A stretch of DNA of 64,000 bases from Alsobacter soli (GCF_003004785.1 NZ_PVZS01000002.1:238234-302233); one strand, 5' to 3'; positions 16,252 to 24,891 are shown, counted from the first letter of the stretch. Program-made: numbers and translations. The notes: generated by a model not told the origin, from the letters alone.

Positions 16252-17763
16252 ATGGGAAGCATCAAGCGCAATGCGCTCTACGGATTCAATGATCCGAACA
16301 TCGCGAAGGCCTTCGGGAATATTTCGAAAATGTTCGCCCCGCCGGACGCAAGCGACATCGCGAACTATGCGACGGCCGCCGCGACCCGGGAAAAGGCGCA
16401 GCGTCTGACGGACTTCTTCCGGATCGCGACGCAGCCCGGCGCCGACCGTCGTCTGGTGGATCAGTACGGCGTGGCCGCCGGCGTCTACAACCCAAATCAG
16501 AGCTACTACAGCGTGGATCTGGGGGACGCCACAAACAGGCGCGGTCAGGACATCACGGCCCAGACGCAGCGATACGGCTACGACACCCAGGCCGCCACGT
16601 CGCGGGCGAACAACGCCGCCGACAACCAGCGCGCCCTACAGACGAATGCGGCGGACAATCAACGCGCGGCCTTCGCGACCCGTTACGGGCCCCTGAGCGA
16701 GGGCCAGAGCCTGCCGGCGATGCCGGAGAGCGTGGCGGGCATGTTCGGCCTGCCGGCGCAGCCGACGCCCGTGACAGGCATCACCAAGCTGAACGAGGGC
16801 CAGATCGCCAATGTCCCGGGTGGCGACACGCTGCAGGGCCGCGATAAGCCCCGGACCTCGTCCGAGGTCGAGGGCCAGATCCTCTCCAGCCTGACGCCCC
16901 AGGATCAGCGTGCGGTGGCCATGAAGGGCGTCAACCCGACGGCCGTCGTGGATCCGGCGACAGGCGGCCAGACCTACGTCAACGCGGCCGACGCCGCGGG
17001 CCGCACGCCTATTCCAGACGCGGCGCGCGTCGCGAACGGGCAGGCTTACGACACGAAGACGGGCCAGCCGATCGGGCCGGCGATTTCCGTTGCCGGCGGG
17101 AAGTGGCAGAACCCGCAGACGGGCGACATCTACGGCCCCGAGGTCGGGATCTCGAACCTCCCCACCATTCAGGCATCCAACCCGGGCGGCCTGGCGAAGA
17201 CGACGGAAGCCCAGGATCGGGCGGGCTATGCCTATGTCATGTCCGACGGGGCGACGAACGACATCCTGAACGCCTTCGACACGGGAAAGCTGCCGACCTC
17301 GACGGACACGGTGGTCCAGAAGGCCATGCAGGCCGCCCCGATCCTGTCGCCGGCCATGGTGGGCCAGATGTCCCCGCAAGGGCAGGTGTTCTTCCAGAAC
17401 CTGCGCTCGACGCTGCCCTACCAGCTGATGGTTCAGTCGGGCCAAGCCGTCACAGAGCAGGAGGCCGAGCGCAAGATCGCCGAGCTCGTCCCTGTTCCAG
17501 GCGAAGACCCCGCCGTGACGCAGGCTCGCCGCCGGCAGTTCGAGGCCTATCGGAAGGGCGTGCGCGCGCTCGCCGGGCCGGCCATCGCGAACATGGACAA
17601 GTCCGGAGCCGTCGCGCCGGCAGCAACGGCGACCGCGGCGCCGAACGGCAACGCGCCGGGCGCCGCGGGCCAGGTCCAGACCGTGGCCACTCCGGAGGAC
17701 GCCGACCGCCTTCCGGTCGGGACGCGGTTCCGAACCCCTGACGGTCGGGAGTTTGTGCGATGA
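16252..17763 (+). CDS. Phage internal/DNA-ejection-type protein
   Basis: The 503-residue protein starts MGSIKRNALYGFNDPNIAKAF and has a long Ala/Gln/Asn-rich, heptad-like region (about 90-140). A compact helical region follows (FFQNLRSTLPYQLMVQSGQAVTEQEAERK, about 380-410), and the end is low-complexity with GTRFRTPDGREFVR. This architecture (helical, low complexity, C-terminal RF.TPDG) resembles internal virion or DNA-transfer proteins of podovirus-like phages, a family where sequence identity is usually weak. The stop overlaps the next start as ATGA. No capsid or tail gene accompanies it. Alternative: a tail-associated structural protein. Confidence 0.6.
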   Translation: MGSIKRNALYGFNDPNIAKAFGNISKMFAPPDASDIANYATAAATREKAQRLTDFFRIATQPGADRRLVDQYGVAAGVYNPNQSYYSVDLGDATNRRGQDITAQTQRYGYDTQAATSRANNAADNQRALQTNAADNQRAAFATRYGPLSEGQSLPAMPESVAGMFGLPAQPTPVTGITKLNEGQIANVPGGDTLQGRDKPRTSSEVEGQILSSLTPQDQRAVAMKGVNPTAVVDPATGGQTYVNAADAAGRTPIPDAARVANGQAYDTKTGQPIGPAISVAGGKWQNPQTGDIYGPEVGISNLPTIQASNPGGLAKTTEAQDRAGYAYVMSDGATNDILNAFDTGKLPTSTDTVVQKAMQAAPILSPAMVGQMSPQGQVFFQNLRSTLPYQLMVQSGQAVTEQEAERKIAELVPVPGEDPAVTQARRRQFEAYRKGVRALAGPAIANMDKSGAVAPAATATAAPNGNAPGAAGQVQTVATPEDADRLPVGTRFRTPDGREFVR

Positions 17764-19952
17764 CGGATCCTTGGGCGCGCTTCACTCCAGCCTCGCCGGC
17801 CGGCCCCGGTTCGGACCCTTGGGCCCGGTTCACGCCCGCGACCCCAACCTCGGCCACGGCCACCCCCGCTCAGTCGGCCCCGCCCAATGCCGCTCTCGAC
17901 TTCGTCGAGTCCATCCCGGTCGGCGTGGCGAAGACGGCCGCGCAGGCCGCCGGGTTGCCGCGCGACGCCATGGGCCTCGTGACAGGGCCGATGACTGACG
18001 CCGTCCTGAAGGCCGGCAACACGGTTCGGGGCTGGCTCGGCCTGGACCCGATCACGCCGACGCCAGAGCAGCGCCAGGCCGTGGTCGACGTCGGGCGCGC
18101 CATGACGCCCAATTTGGGAGTAGACGGCGCCGTGGGCGCGCAGCGCCTGGCCGAGGGCGTCACCGGGCCCTGGCATGAGCCGCAGACCCGGGCGGGCAAG
18201 TACGGTGAAACAATCGGCTCCTTCCTCGTCCCCGGCGCGCTTCCGACCAAAGCCACGACCGCCGCGCCGACCGCGGCGAAGTTCCTGAAGGGCTATCTGG
18301 CGGACCTGGCCGGCAACGTCGTCGTTCCTGCGTTGGCTTCCGAGACGGCCGGGCAGGCGACCGCCGGGACGAAGCTGGAGCCGATCGCGCGGCTTGCGGG
18401 CGCCGTGGCGGGCAACATGGGAAGCGCGTACGTCCGCGGCGCAAGCGCGCCCGACAACGTATTGCGGCGCGCGACCGGCGATATGACGGACGCGCAGTGG
18501 CAGGCCGCTCGCGAGCTTGCCGCCAACCCACAGGGGATCAAGCTGACCGGTCCCGAGGCGATCAGCCAGGCGACTGGCGGCGCGAGCGCGCTTCCGAACG
18601 TGCAGCGCGTGGTGGAGGGCTCCGTCGAAGGCCGCGCCCGCACGGCGCCGTTCTTCGCGCAGCGCCCGGGTCAGGTAGATGCGGCTGTCGGCTCCTTCCT
18701 GGACCGGATCGCGCCACAGAGCCCGACGCCATCCGTACTAGGCCCCCGCGCTTCGGACGCGGCGACGCGCGCCCTGCGCGACGTCGAGGAAGCCAGGACG
18801 GCGGCTGTGAACCCGCTCTACACCGCGGCCAACGCCGACCGGGTCGCGCCTGACGTGGTCAATGGGTTGATCGGCAACATTGACCGGCAGCTGGCCGCGG
18901 ACAGCACGGGCATCCTGTCCGGCCCACTAGGCGAGCTCCGGAGCCGCCTCATCGAGACGCCCGCGCGCCCCGGCGCGCCGGCTACGCGGACGCCCGTCAT
19001 GGGCCCGAACGGCCAGGTCATCCGCTACGAGGCGACTCCCGCAGTGGATCCGACGCCGCACGTTCCGATCACCGACATCGAAAACCTGGACCGGACGCGG
19101 AAGTACTTCCGCGACCGCCTGGCGCTGCCGCAGGTCGGGGCCGACGCCATCACGCGGGAGCAGGCGGGCGCCATCTCAAGCATCCTCGAGCCGCTGGATA
19201 CGGCCATGGAACAGGCCAGCGCCAAGTTCGCCGCCGGCAAGCAGCGCTACGCCGACATCACGCGCAACACGGTCCAGCCGATCGCCGAAGGCCCGGTCGG
19301 ACGGGTCGCCGCCGCGAGCGACACCCCGAGCGCTGGCGCCGCTCTCCTGCCTCAGAACCCCATGACGGGATCCGGCCCGGAAACGGCCGACGCCGTGGCG
19401 CGCCTCATCGGCCACGATCCCGAGACGACGCGTGGCCTAGTTCGCCAGAATCTGGCGGACCGCTACGCCCGGGCGGCCACGGACACACAGCAGGGAAGCC
19501 GCGAGTACGCCGGCGCCAAGTTCCGGAACGATGTCGCCGGTAACGACGCGCGGCGCGAAGTGCTCGACGCTGTCCTGAACGGGATCCCGGGCGGTCCCGC
19601 TGCAGATGCTGCGGTCTTGCTCGACGCGCTCCAGGCGACGGGCCGGCGAATGCCGATCGGCAGCGCCACGGAGTTCAACCGGACCCTGAACGCCGAACTG
19701 GCGGACGGCTCCCTGACCTCGCGGGCCGGGCTCGGCCTGCGATCGCTCGGGACGTCGCTGATCACCCAAGCCGCCGACGCTGCGCAACGTGCGGCCCTTC
19801 GGAAGGGCGTCTCGACGCTTGCGGACATGTTCGTGAACCCGAACTCCGTCGACCTCATCCGGGCGGCCGCCGCGCGCGGGGCGCCGATCAACTACGCCGA
19901 AGCTGCGGGCCGCTCGGGCGCGCAGTTGGCGCCGTTCTTCGTGGGCCGCTGA
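17760..19952 (+). CDS. Large phage DNA-ejection-like protein with duplicated DPWARFTPA motif
   Basis: The 730-residue protein is Ala/Gly/Pro-rich and helical. The motif DPWARFTPA occurs twice at the N-terminus (residues 3-11 and 19-27), encoded by DNA that differs at six third-codon positions but changes no residue, so the repeated peptide is under selection. A glycine/alanine-rich segment (about 55-230) could be membrane-active, and a long helical region (430-600) follows. The profile resembles large internal virion (ejectosome) proteins of phages infecting Rhizobiales. It is the last gene of the operon and is followed by the convergent gene at 19978. Assignment is by overall character, not by a specific motif. 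Confidence 0.6.
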   Translation: MTDPWARFTPASPAGPGSDPWARFTPATPTSATATPAQSAPPNAALDFVESIPVGVAKTAAQAAGLPRDAMGLVTGPMTDAVLKAGNTVRGWLGLDPITPTPEQRQAVVDVGRAMTPNLGVDGAVGAQRLAEGVTGPWHEPQTRAGKYGETIGSFLVPGALPTKATTAAPTAAKFLKGYLADLAGNVVVPALASETAGQATAGTKLEPIARLAGAVAGNMGSAYVRGASAPDNVLRRATGDMTDAQWQAARELAANPQGIKLTGPEAISQATGGASALPNVQRVVEGSVEGRARTAPFFAQRPGQVDAAVGSFLDRIAPQSPTPSVLGPRASDAATRALRDVEEARTAAVNPLYTAANADRVAPDVVNGLIGNIDRQLAADSTGILSGPLGELRSRLIETPARPGAPATRTPVMGPNGQVIRYEATPAVDPTPHVPITDIENLDRTRKYFRDRLALPQVGADAITREQAGAISSILEPLDTAMEQASAKFAAGKQRYADITRNTVQPIAEGPVGRVAAASDTPSAGAALLPQNPMTGSGPETADAVARLIGHDPETTRGLVRQNLADRYARAATDTQQGSREYAGAKFRNDVAGNDARREVLDAVLNGIPGGPAADAAVLLDALQATGRRMPIGSATEFNRTLNAELADGSLTSRAGLGLRSLGTSLITQAADAAQRAALRKGVSTLADMFVNPNSVDLIRAAAARGAPINYAEAAGRSGAQLAPFFVGR

Positions 19953-19977
19953 TATCGCGGCCAACTCCCAAGGATTT

Positions 19978-21042
19978 TTAGATGCAATTCCGGAAGGCGA
20001 TGGCGAGCGCACGTGATGCGCCTTCTTTTGCAATCCGAAAGTCGAAGTCAGCCCAATACACGTGTGGGCCGTACTGACTGATGGATGTGCCCGCGGTTTT
20101 AGCTGTGTCGATCGCGGCAAGGCTGAACCTTGCCATGCTGACCTCGATCGCAGGTGCTTTGTTAGCAGTCCTGACCGACAACGCCTCCTTCGGGAATTGC
20201 TGCCCAAACACCTCTATCCCGCCGAGACCGGCGATAATCTGCCGAAGCTCGCCCTCATTGAAGCGCCAGGGGCCCGTAATAAGCAATCGTGGTACCTTAT
20301 CCTTTCGACAGAACGCGGTCGCCATACGACTTTTGTCCTTGCTGCGAGAAAAAGCAACGACCCCGCCGCCGTAAGGCTCGATAGCCCAAGGTTCGAAATT
20401 GTCCGCCTCCCAGACAATATCGAGTTCCTTTAGTTCTTGCTGACTGAAGCGATGCATCTCTGCCGGAGATGTTTCTGCAGCTTTGGCCACGAACCGTGGG
20501 TTCACACCCATGCGGAAAACATAATCTACCAGCACCGCGCTGACGAACTGCTGGGCCGAAAGGTCCACTGCGTCGAAGAGCTTGGCGCTGGGCTGGTGAA
20601 TGGCCGCGTTATTATAAAATTGGTGCACGCCGAGCTTCCCGGCCGACGCGCTACGGCTCACACCGCCGAGGAAGGCAAAGGCGCAAGCGGATAGGCACTC
20701 TCCTCCTTCCGCGAGTTCATCGTACCACGCACCGGGTGCCTTCCTCGACTTGCCAATGTTGGTTCTCAGTCCGGCTTCTCGGAACTTTTCTCCGAGCTGA
20801 ATTCCGGCCCCTAGGCTTCCGCCGGGCGAGTCCAGGTAGATGTCCCAGTTGCGGACCGCGCCTTCGCCCTTGAGGAACTTATCGAATGCGACAGGCGTAT
20901 CGGCGGTGATCTCGCCTTCAGCGGAGATCCAAACGCACGAATTGCAGTTTCCGCCATTGCCGCGGCTTTGAAACTGCATCGGGGCGGCTAAAGCGGTACA
21001 GGTTGATAGGAACTCGAGTACCAGAAACACAAGAACGCGCAT
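19978..21042 (-). CDS. Exported ClpP/crotonase-like protein (COG3904 type)
   Basis: The 354-residue protein has a signal peptide ending near LAAP (residues 1-21). The central domain has IYLDSPGGSLGAGIQLGEKFR and GECLSACAFAFLGGVSR, the beta-alpha pattern and Ser/Ala cleft of the ClpP/crotonase fold in the periplasmic COG3904-like family. The second Ser-rich block is where the nucleophile of ClpP-like peptidases lies. A C-terminal domain of about 130 residues is unrecognised. Several Cys residues (including two near residues 33-36 and two in the CLSAC motif) suggest a disulfide in the periplasm. It is convergent with the phage-like operon and starts the cargo part of element B. Confidence 0.68.
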   Translation of the reverse strand: MRVLVFLVLEFLSTCTALAAPMQFQSRGNGGNCNSCVWISAEGEITADTPVAFDKFLKGEGAVRNWDIYLDSPGGSLGAGIQLGEKFREAGLRTNIGKSRKAPGAWYDELAEGGECLSACAFAFLGGVSRSASAGKLGVHQFYNNAAIHQPSAKLFDAVDLSAQQFVSAVLVDYVFRMGVNPRFVAKAAETSPAEMHRFSQQELKELDIVWEADNFEPWAIEPYGGGVVAFSRSKDKSRMATAFCRKDKVPRLLITGPWRFNEGELRQIIAGLGGIEVFGQQFPKEALSVRTANKAPAIEVSMARFSLAAIDTAKTAGTSISQYGPHVYWADFDFRIAKEGASRALAIAFRNCI

Positions 21043-21418
21043 GACCTTAGCCTAGACGGGGCACCGTATAAAAATGGCTAATTGATCGCTCGGCAGAGAG
21101 GCTGATCTCAGGCGTGATCGTAAGGGACGCCGCTTGTTCACCGAAGCGCGACAATTGCGGCAGCGCAGGCGTCGCCGGCGATTGCGCCTCTAACCTATAA
21201 CTACCTGCATGACGGGATGCGGTCTGAAATCCCAGCGAGATGCCCAATCGCCGCTGCGGCAGCCATAATGCCACAAGCCCGCTCCGGACAACACCGCGGC
21301 GGCGCTTTCCGCTTTTTCCCTAGCTAAAAGAAAGCCTCTGGGCGGACGCGTCTTGGGGCAGTGCTTGTCCTCCGGTGCTTGCCGTGCATATATCGCGCCT
21401 TGCACAGGGAGGACTCAG
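21043..21418. other. Divergent intergenic region, no gene seen
   Basis: This 376-bp gap between the exported ClpP-like gene (minus) and the DUF3467-like cassette (plus) shows no open frame with a proper start. It should contain two promoters. GGGAGGAC (21407-21414) at its right edge is the ribosome-binding site of the next gene. Confidence 0.5.
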
Positions 21419-21733
21419 ATGGCCCAGACCGCTGAGACTATGGTTAAAATCACGCCAGAAATGCTTAAGGAGATGCCTCGTTTTTATGTAAACGGCTTTC
21501 AGAATTCCCTGTCTAACGCAGATGTTACAATCGCATTTGTTCAAAATGGCATCCCAGAAGTCGCGATAAACATGTCCTATACCACTGCGAAAACTTTGGC
21601 CGTGATGCTGGGGCAACTTGTCGCCCAACTGGAGGAGGCGACCGGCCGCGAAATCATGACGACCCAGGTCATTGATCAGTCGCTAGCCGAATTTATGGCC
21701 AAAGGGTCAGCCTCGATCGTACGGGAGGACTAA
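21419..21733 (+). CDS. DUF3467-like small protein
   Basis: The 104-residue protein has FYVNGFQNSLSNADVTIAFVQNG...INMSYTTAKTLAVMLGQLVAQLEEATGREI. DUF3467 proteins show the same layout: an initial F.N strand, a D/E.xxxF strand, then an M(S/T)...AK.L...L helix and a terminal E..G. The start is fixed by GGGAGGAC five bases upstream. It is the first gene of a tight three-gene cassette ending at 22507. DUF3467 function is unknown. Confidence 0.62.
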   Translation: MAQTAETMVKITPEMLKEMPRFYVNGFQNSLSNADVTIAFVQNGIPEVAINMSYTTAKTLAVMLGQLVAQLEEATGREIMTTQVIDQSLAEFMAKGSASIVRED

Positions 21734-21734
21734 T

Positions 21735-22388
21735 TTGTCCGGATATCACTTATATAGCCTCCAGAAACGACCTGATGAGACCGAGGCGAAGATCGTCGGG
21801 TTCGCACACACGTCAAACGGTTGGCATTACGGGCACGGAACTGCGCCAACTCTCGAGCGTGCGGAAAAGGCGTGCGGGCTTTCAGCGCGTCTTCACTCTC
21901 TAGGGTTCAAGACGGATGCCTTCCCGGGCCTATCCGGTGAAATCATGGTGGTCGGTTATGCGTCTCACAATGTAATCGAAATCATAGTTGAGGTGGACGG
22001 GACGTTCACCCTGACCCATGAAGTGTCTGGCCATGAGCGCGACCATCAGTGCCTCAAGTCCGACCCCGAACTCATCTCTTACCTGCGAAAGATCTCGGAA
22101 GCGATATGGGTTGGATCCGTCTCATCCACAGCAAGCATTGGGATGCGCGGCGAGGCGAATTCGTCAGCTTGGCCTTCCGCAATTCGAGCGGAGGAGGGGT
22201 ATCGGTCATTGACGAGGTCTGTGCAACTGCGACAAGTGGCTGCATTTGCACGCACATTCGAGCATTTTATCCCGAGCGCATTAGTGGGGAGCCCCCGATT
22301 TTCTGGCGCCTTGACCAATCAGTCGTCGCGGCTGCAACTTTCTCCCAGGAAACCACAGACACAGGGGATGATTGTCACCACAACCTGA
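21735..22388 (+). CDS. Hypothetical protein, cassette gene 2, 3' part overlaps gene 3
   Basis: The start is TTG 21735, one base after the previous stop, with GGGAGGA (21723-21729). The first 125 residues look like a genuine globular protein (GFAHTSNGWHYGHGTAPT; GFKTDAFPGLSGEIMVVGY; VDGTFTLTHE). After about position 22106 the frame becomes composition-random and runs 283 bases over the next gene in another frame. Either the natural C-terminus was lost by a small frameshift near 22100, or a long out-of-frame overlap is real. Function is unknown. In related cassettes I would expect a protein of about 125-150 residues. Confidence 0.6.
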   Translation: MSGYHLYSLQKRPDETEAKIVGFAHTSNGWHYGHGTAPTLERAEKACGLSARLHSLGFKTDAFPGLSGEIMVVGYASHNVIEIIVEVDGTFTLTHEVSGHERDHQCLKSDPELISYLRKISEAIWVGSVSSTASIGMRGEANSSAWPSAIRAEEGYRSLTRSVQLRQVAAFARTFEHFIPSALVGSPRFSGALTNQSSRLQLSPRKPQTQGMIVTTT

Positions 22389-22507
22389 ACGGACTGAGTA
22401 ATTCGGTCTTAAAGTCAGCTCTGAAATCCAAGGTCGTGAGCGATTTTCAAATCTGCGCTGATACCGGCGTAAGGATGCTTCAAATAAATGACCTTCCCGC
22501 AGCATAG
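22106..22507 (+). CDS. Hypothetical Cys/His-containing protein, cassette gene 3
   Basis: The 133-residue protein begins MGWIRLIHSKHWDARRGEFVSLAFRN, with GGAAG (22098-22102) as ribosome-binding site. It contains conserved-looking SVIDEVCA, SGCICTHIRAFY and GDDCHHNL blocks. The three Cys and several His residues in these blocks suggest a metal site. It is encoded in a different frame from the tail of the preceding gene, and its regular amino-acid composition shows this frame is the functional one. The cassette (DUF3467-like, gene 2, gene 3) appears to be a unit of unknown role. Confidence 0.62.
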   Translation: MGWIRLIHSKHWDARRGEFVSLAFRNSSGGGVSVIDEVCATATSGCICTHIRAFYPERISGEPPIFWRLDQSVVAAATFSQETTDTGDDCHHNLNGLSNSVLKSALKSKVVSDFQICADTGVRMLQINDLPAA

Positions 22508-23200
22508 TTGAGCCGCCGCTTCTCACCGCCTTGGACGGTCCACGGCATGCCGGCCGGCTTCCGCGCAGCCGACGCGAATGGCCGCTATTCGATTCCGAAA
22601 GCCCGCCGACCTAAAAGCCTGCCGAGCCCGCCGGCAACTCGCGGCAGCATAAAGATCAGGCTGCGCTCAATCTGCTGCACTGGTTCCGGGCTGTCGGTGC
22701 CCCGTGCAGAGGTGCAGAGGCCGCACTGACTGCGGAACTTGTCGACGTGCTGGGCAAGTAGGGCCAAGTCGTTTCCAGAGGCTGACTTCCGATTAACCTG
22801 TCGCAATCGCCCGAACGAGCATGCCTATCGCGGACAGCCGTGATGGTGGCCTCTGACCGGCAAGTCTCGCCCGATGCACGGCGAACTTGCTGGCGCCGCG
22901 GCCTTCTCATTGGTGCCTCAGGGCATCCGTGGCCGCGACAGGCCCGGGCCAATGCCAGGGAGACTGTCCGACATGACGCCCAATTTGCACTTTTTCCACG
23001 CGGCGTCAGCCGTCGTTTGATGTGAGCATTGGTGGTAGACGATGCATAAAAAGTGATAGTTTGCCGAGCGAAGTGTCCAGGCTGGAATGACCTTGCAAGG
23101 CGGCAGCAGCAGCCGGCCGTTGCGGAGGCAGTGGGTCCCGTGAGTGCGTGCCAATCCCGGGGTCAAGAACTGAGACAGTCTTTTGCACAGGAGTTTGTAC
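22508..23200. other. Non-coding stretch with a degenerate gene remnant
   Basis: This is 693 bp without an intact gene. Positions 22615-22762 hold a start-less frame containing AALNLLHWFRAV and a terminal AELVDVLGK, resembling the AALDLLHWF stretch of the gene at 24467. Elsewhere nothing is recognised. AGGAG (23189-23193) marks the entry to the next gene. Confidence 0.45.
22615..22762 (+). pseudogene. Remnant related to the small gene at 24467-24742
   Basis: An in-frame segment of 48 codons up to a TAG contains DQAALNLLHWF, similar to KIEAALDLLHWF in the intact protein encoded at 24467-24742, and a comparable ELVDVL near its end. There is no start codon after the upstream TAA at 22612. It is read as a decayed paralogue; the similarity is short. 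Confidence 0.35.
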
Positions 23201-23944
23201 ATGCGGGCTTCAAATGCAGTCTCGCTCTGCGTCCTGTTCCAGCAAACACTTTCCCCCGCCTTGCCCCAAACACCGCCGCTGCAAGCTCCACAAAGCACCA
23301 TTGTTACGCGTGCCGAGGCGAAGGCGTCCGTAAACTACGACCAGAATTCCTGGAACGGTTATTTCGCCCTACGGGCCCCTGGCCAAGAGGGTAGTGAATA
23401 CGAGTACTGTAAGCACGCGGTCTGGGAACACAGCAGGAGTCCTCGTACCTTTCCTCCTGAGCAGCAAGGGGAGGCTGGGTACGCACTGATCGACAGCTCC
23501 GCGGGGCTAATGAGGTGGCATGCTTGGGTGAATCCCTCTGGCGGGTGGTTCGGTGAAACAAGGTGGCTGCATGCCGAATTTTTCGTGACCTGGATTAAAG
23601 TGGGTGCGACCGTCGAGGAGCGTGAACGAGCTGAATGTGCTGACGTGCCCCCAAAGCAGCCAGATCAGCCGCCCATTCCCCCGGACCCTGCCAAGCCTCC
23701 CGTTCATCCTTGGGAGCTGCATATCTTTCTGAGACGATATTGCATGGGCGGCGGATTTAGTGACGTGATCGGAGTCGCGAATTCGAACTGCAGAGCAGCA
23801 AAGGATAGCGCGGTCGATGAAGCGAACCGCAATGACTGGTGCCGATTCCCCAAAGGGCCGAATGGGGGTCTGGACACTAACGACGCCTACAGCGGAAGCG
23901 AGGAGTGGGTGTACACACCCTCATGCGGCCCAACGTCGCCTTGA
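23201..23944 (+). CDS. Hypothetical exported protein, Trp- and Pro-rich
   Basis: This 247-residue protein has an N-terminal hydrophobic segment that may be a short signal sequence (about residues 5-22). Many Trp and aromatic residues follow (WNGYFAL, WHAWVNPSGGWFGETRW), then a proline-rich linker PPKQPDQPPIPPDPAKPP (about 150-170) and a C-terminal region with several Cys. ATG 23201 follows AGGAG with suitable spacing. No family is recognised. The two-lobed, linker-joined form fits a secreted or surface protein, possibly binding carbohydrate, which is speculation. Confidence 0.55.
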   Translation: MRASNAVSLCVLFQQTLSPALPQTPPLQAPQSTIVTRAEAKASVNYDQNSWNGYFALRAPGQEGSEYEYCKHAVWEHSRSPRTFPPEQQGEAGYALIDSSAGLMRWHAWVNPSGGWFGETRWLHAEFFVTWIKVGATVEERERAECADVPPKQPDQPPIPPDPAKPPVHPWELHIFLRRYCMGGGFSDVIGVANSNCRAAKDSAVDEANRNDWCRFPKGPNGGLDTNDAYSGSEEWVYTPSCGPTSP

Positions 23945-24051
23945 CCTCAGGTTCTGTTCGCCATCGGCTTGCTGCTGAGTAGTTTGCGCGAGGAGGCCTG
24001 CATCTCCGCTTCTGCCTCTATTCGCAGTGTTTTAAACGACTGAGCTTCATG

Positions 24052-24315
24052 TCAGTAAGGCGAGCGACGATTAGAGCCGCCGTACCCGTTGCCATACATC
24101 CCGTTATTGGGGTTGTAGTTGCCGGAGGCGCCGTAATTGTTGCCGCCGTAGCCGTCTGAGTTAGTCTGATAGTGCCCGGACGTGTAAGAGCCGTTGCTGT
24201 TGTAGTGCGGCTGCACGTAGTGGCTGCTGCCGCTGGACCCAGTGCCGTATGTGAACTGCGCGAACGCGGGCGACGACAGGAGCAGCAGGCCCGTCGCGAT
24301 TGTAAGAGCTTTCAT
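24052..24315 (-). CDS. Small exported Gly/Asn/Tyr-rich protein
   Basis: The 87-residue protein has a clear signal peptide (MKALTIATGLLLLSSPAFA) and a mature part made of Gly, Asn, Ser and Tyr with repeated GNYNPN/YGGNNYG units, ending RRSPY. Similar low-complexity exported proteins are common in Rhizobiales genomes and near phage-like DNA. The start at 24315 gives the signal peptide directly; a longer frame to 24351 adds 12 residues. The role may be structural or envelope-associated; no direct evidence. Confidence 0.65.
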   Translation of the reverse strand: MKALTIATGLLLLSSPAFAQFTYGTGSSGSSHYVQPHYNSNGSYTSGHYQTNSDGYGGNNYGASGNYNPNNGMYGNGYGGSNRRSPY

Positions 24316-24466
24316 TTGATGTTTCCCCAGCCCGCCATTGAGGCGGCGCACGACGCTAGCTTAGCAATGCGGGGCCGTCGACCCGGCGTCTCGGACAGGG
24401 TGAACGTGGCCATTCACCTATCCCAGACAGGTCGCCACGCCCGGTAAGCCGGCGTAAGCTCTCCGC

Positions 24467-24742
24467 ATGAGGGACGGGATGGCTGAGAAGCTGGCCGAGA
24501 TCGCCGGCAGCTCTCTTCCGCTCGGCGACAAGATCGAGGCCGCGCTTGATCTACTGCATTGGTTCGAGAGCCGCGCGCGAGAGTTCCACAAGGGAGACTG
24601 GCCCGGCTTCCTGGCCGAGATGGGCGGGCTTTATGCCCGGCTCGAGGCCGGAAGCGAGACGGAGGACGATGTCGCTGGGGACCTCATAGATCTCGTGCTG
24701 GCCGAACTTTGCCGCAGGGGATTCGCTCCAAAGCCGGCCTGA
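24467..24742 (+). CDS. Small hypothetical helical protein
   Basis: This 91-residue acidic helical protein contains GDKIEAALDLLHWFESRAREF and an amphipathic C-terminal helix DLIDLVLAELCRRG. An alternative start is ATG at 24479. A decayed relative lies at 22615-22762. A good terminator at 24892-24922 lies downstream. No family is recognised. Confidence 0.55.
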   Translation: MRDGMAEKLAEIAGSSLPLGDKIEAALDLLHWFESRAREFHKGDWPGFLAEMGGLYARLEAGSETEDDVAGDLIDLVLAELCRRGFAPKPA

Positions 24743-24891
24743 ACCGGGGCGGAAAGAGCCAGAATACCAGGCGCGTCAGATGGCGGTCGGAGCCGATCGC
24801 GCAGCGCCGGCGCCTTTTGGGAACAAATCTTCGTTCACAGCATTTGAAGAGTGCTGGTGGACCCCCAACCCAGGCAATCCGCCATGCCCTT

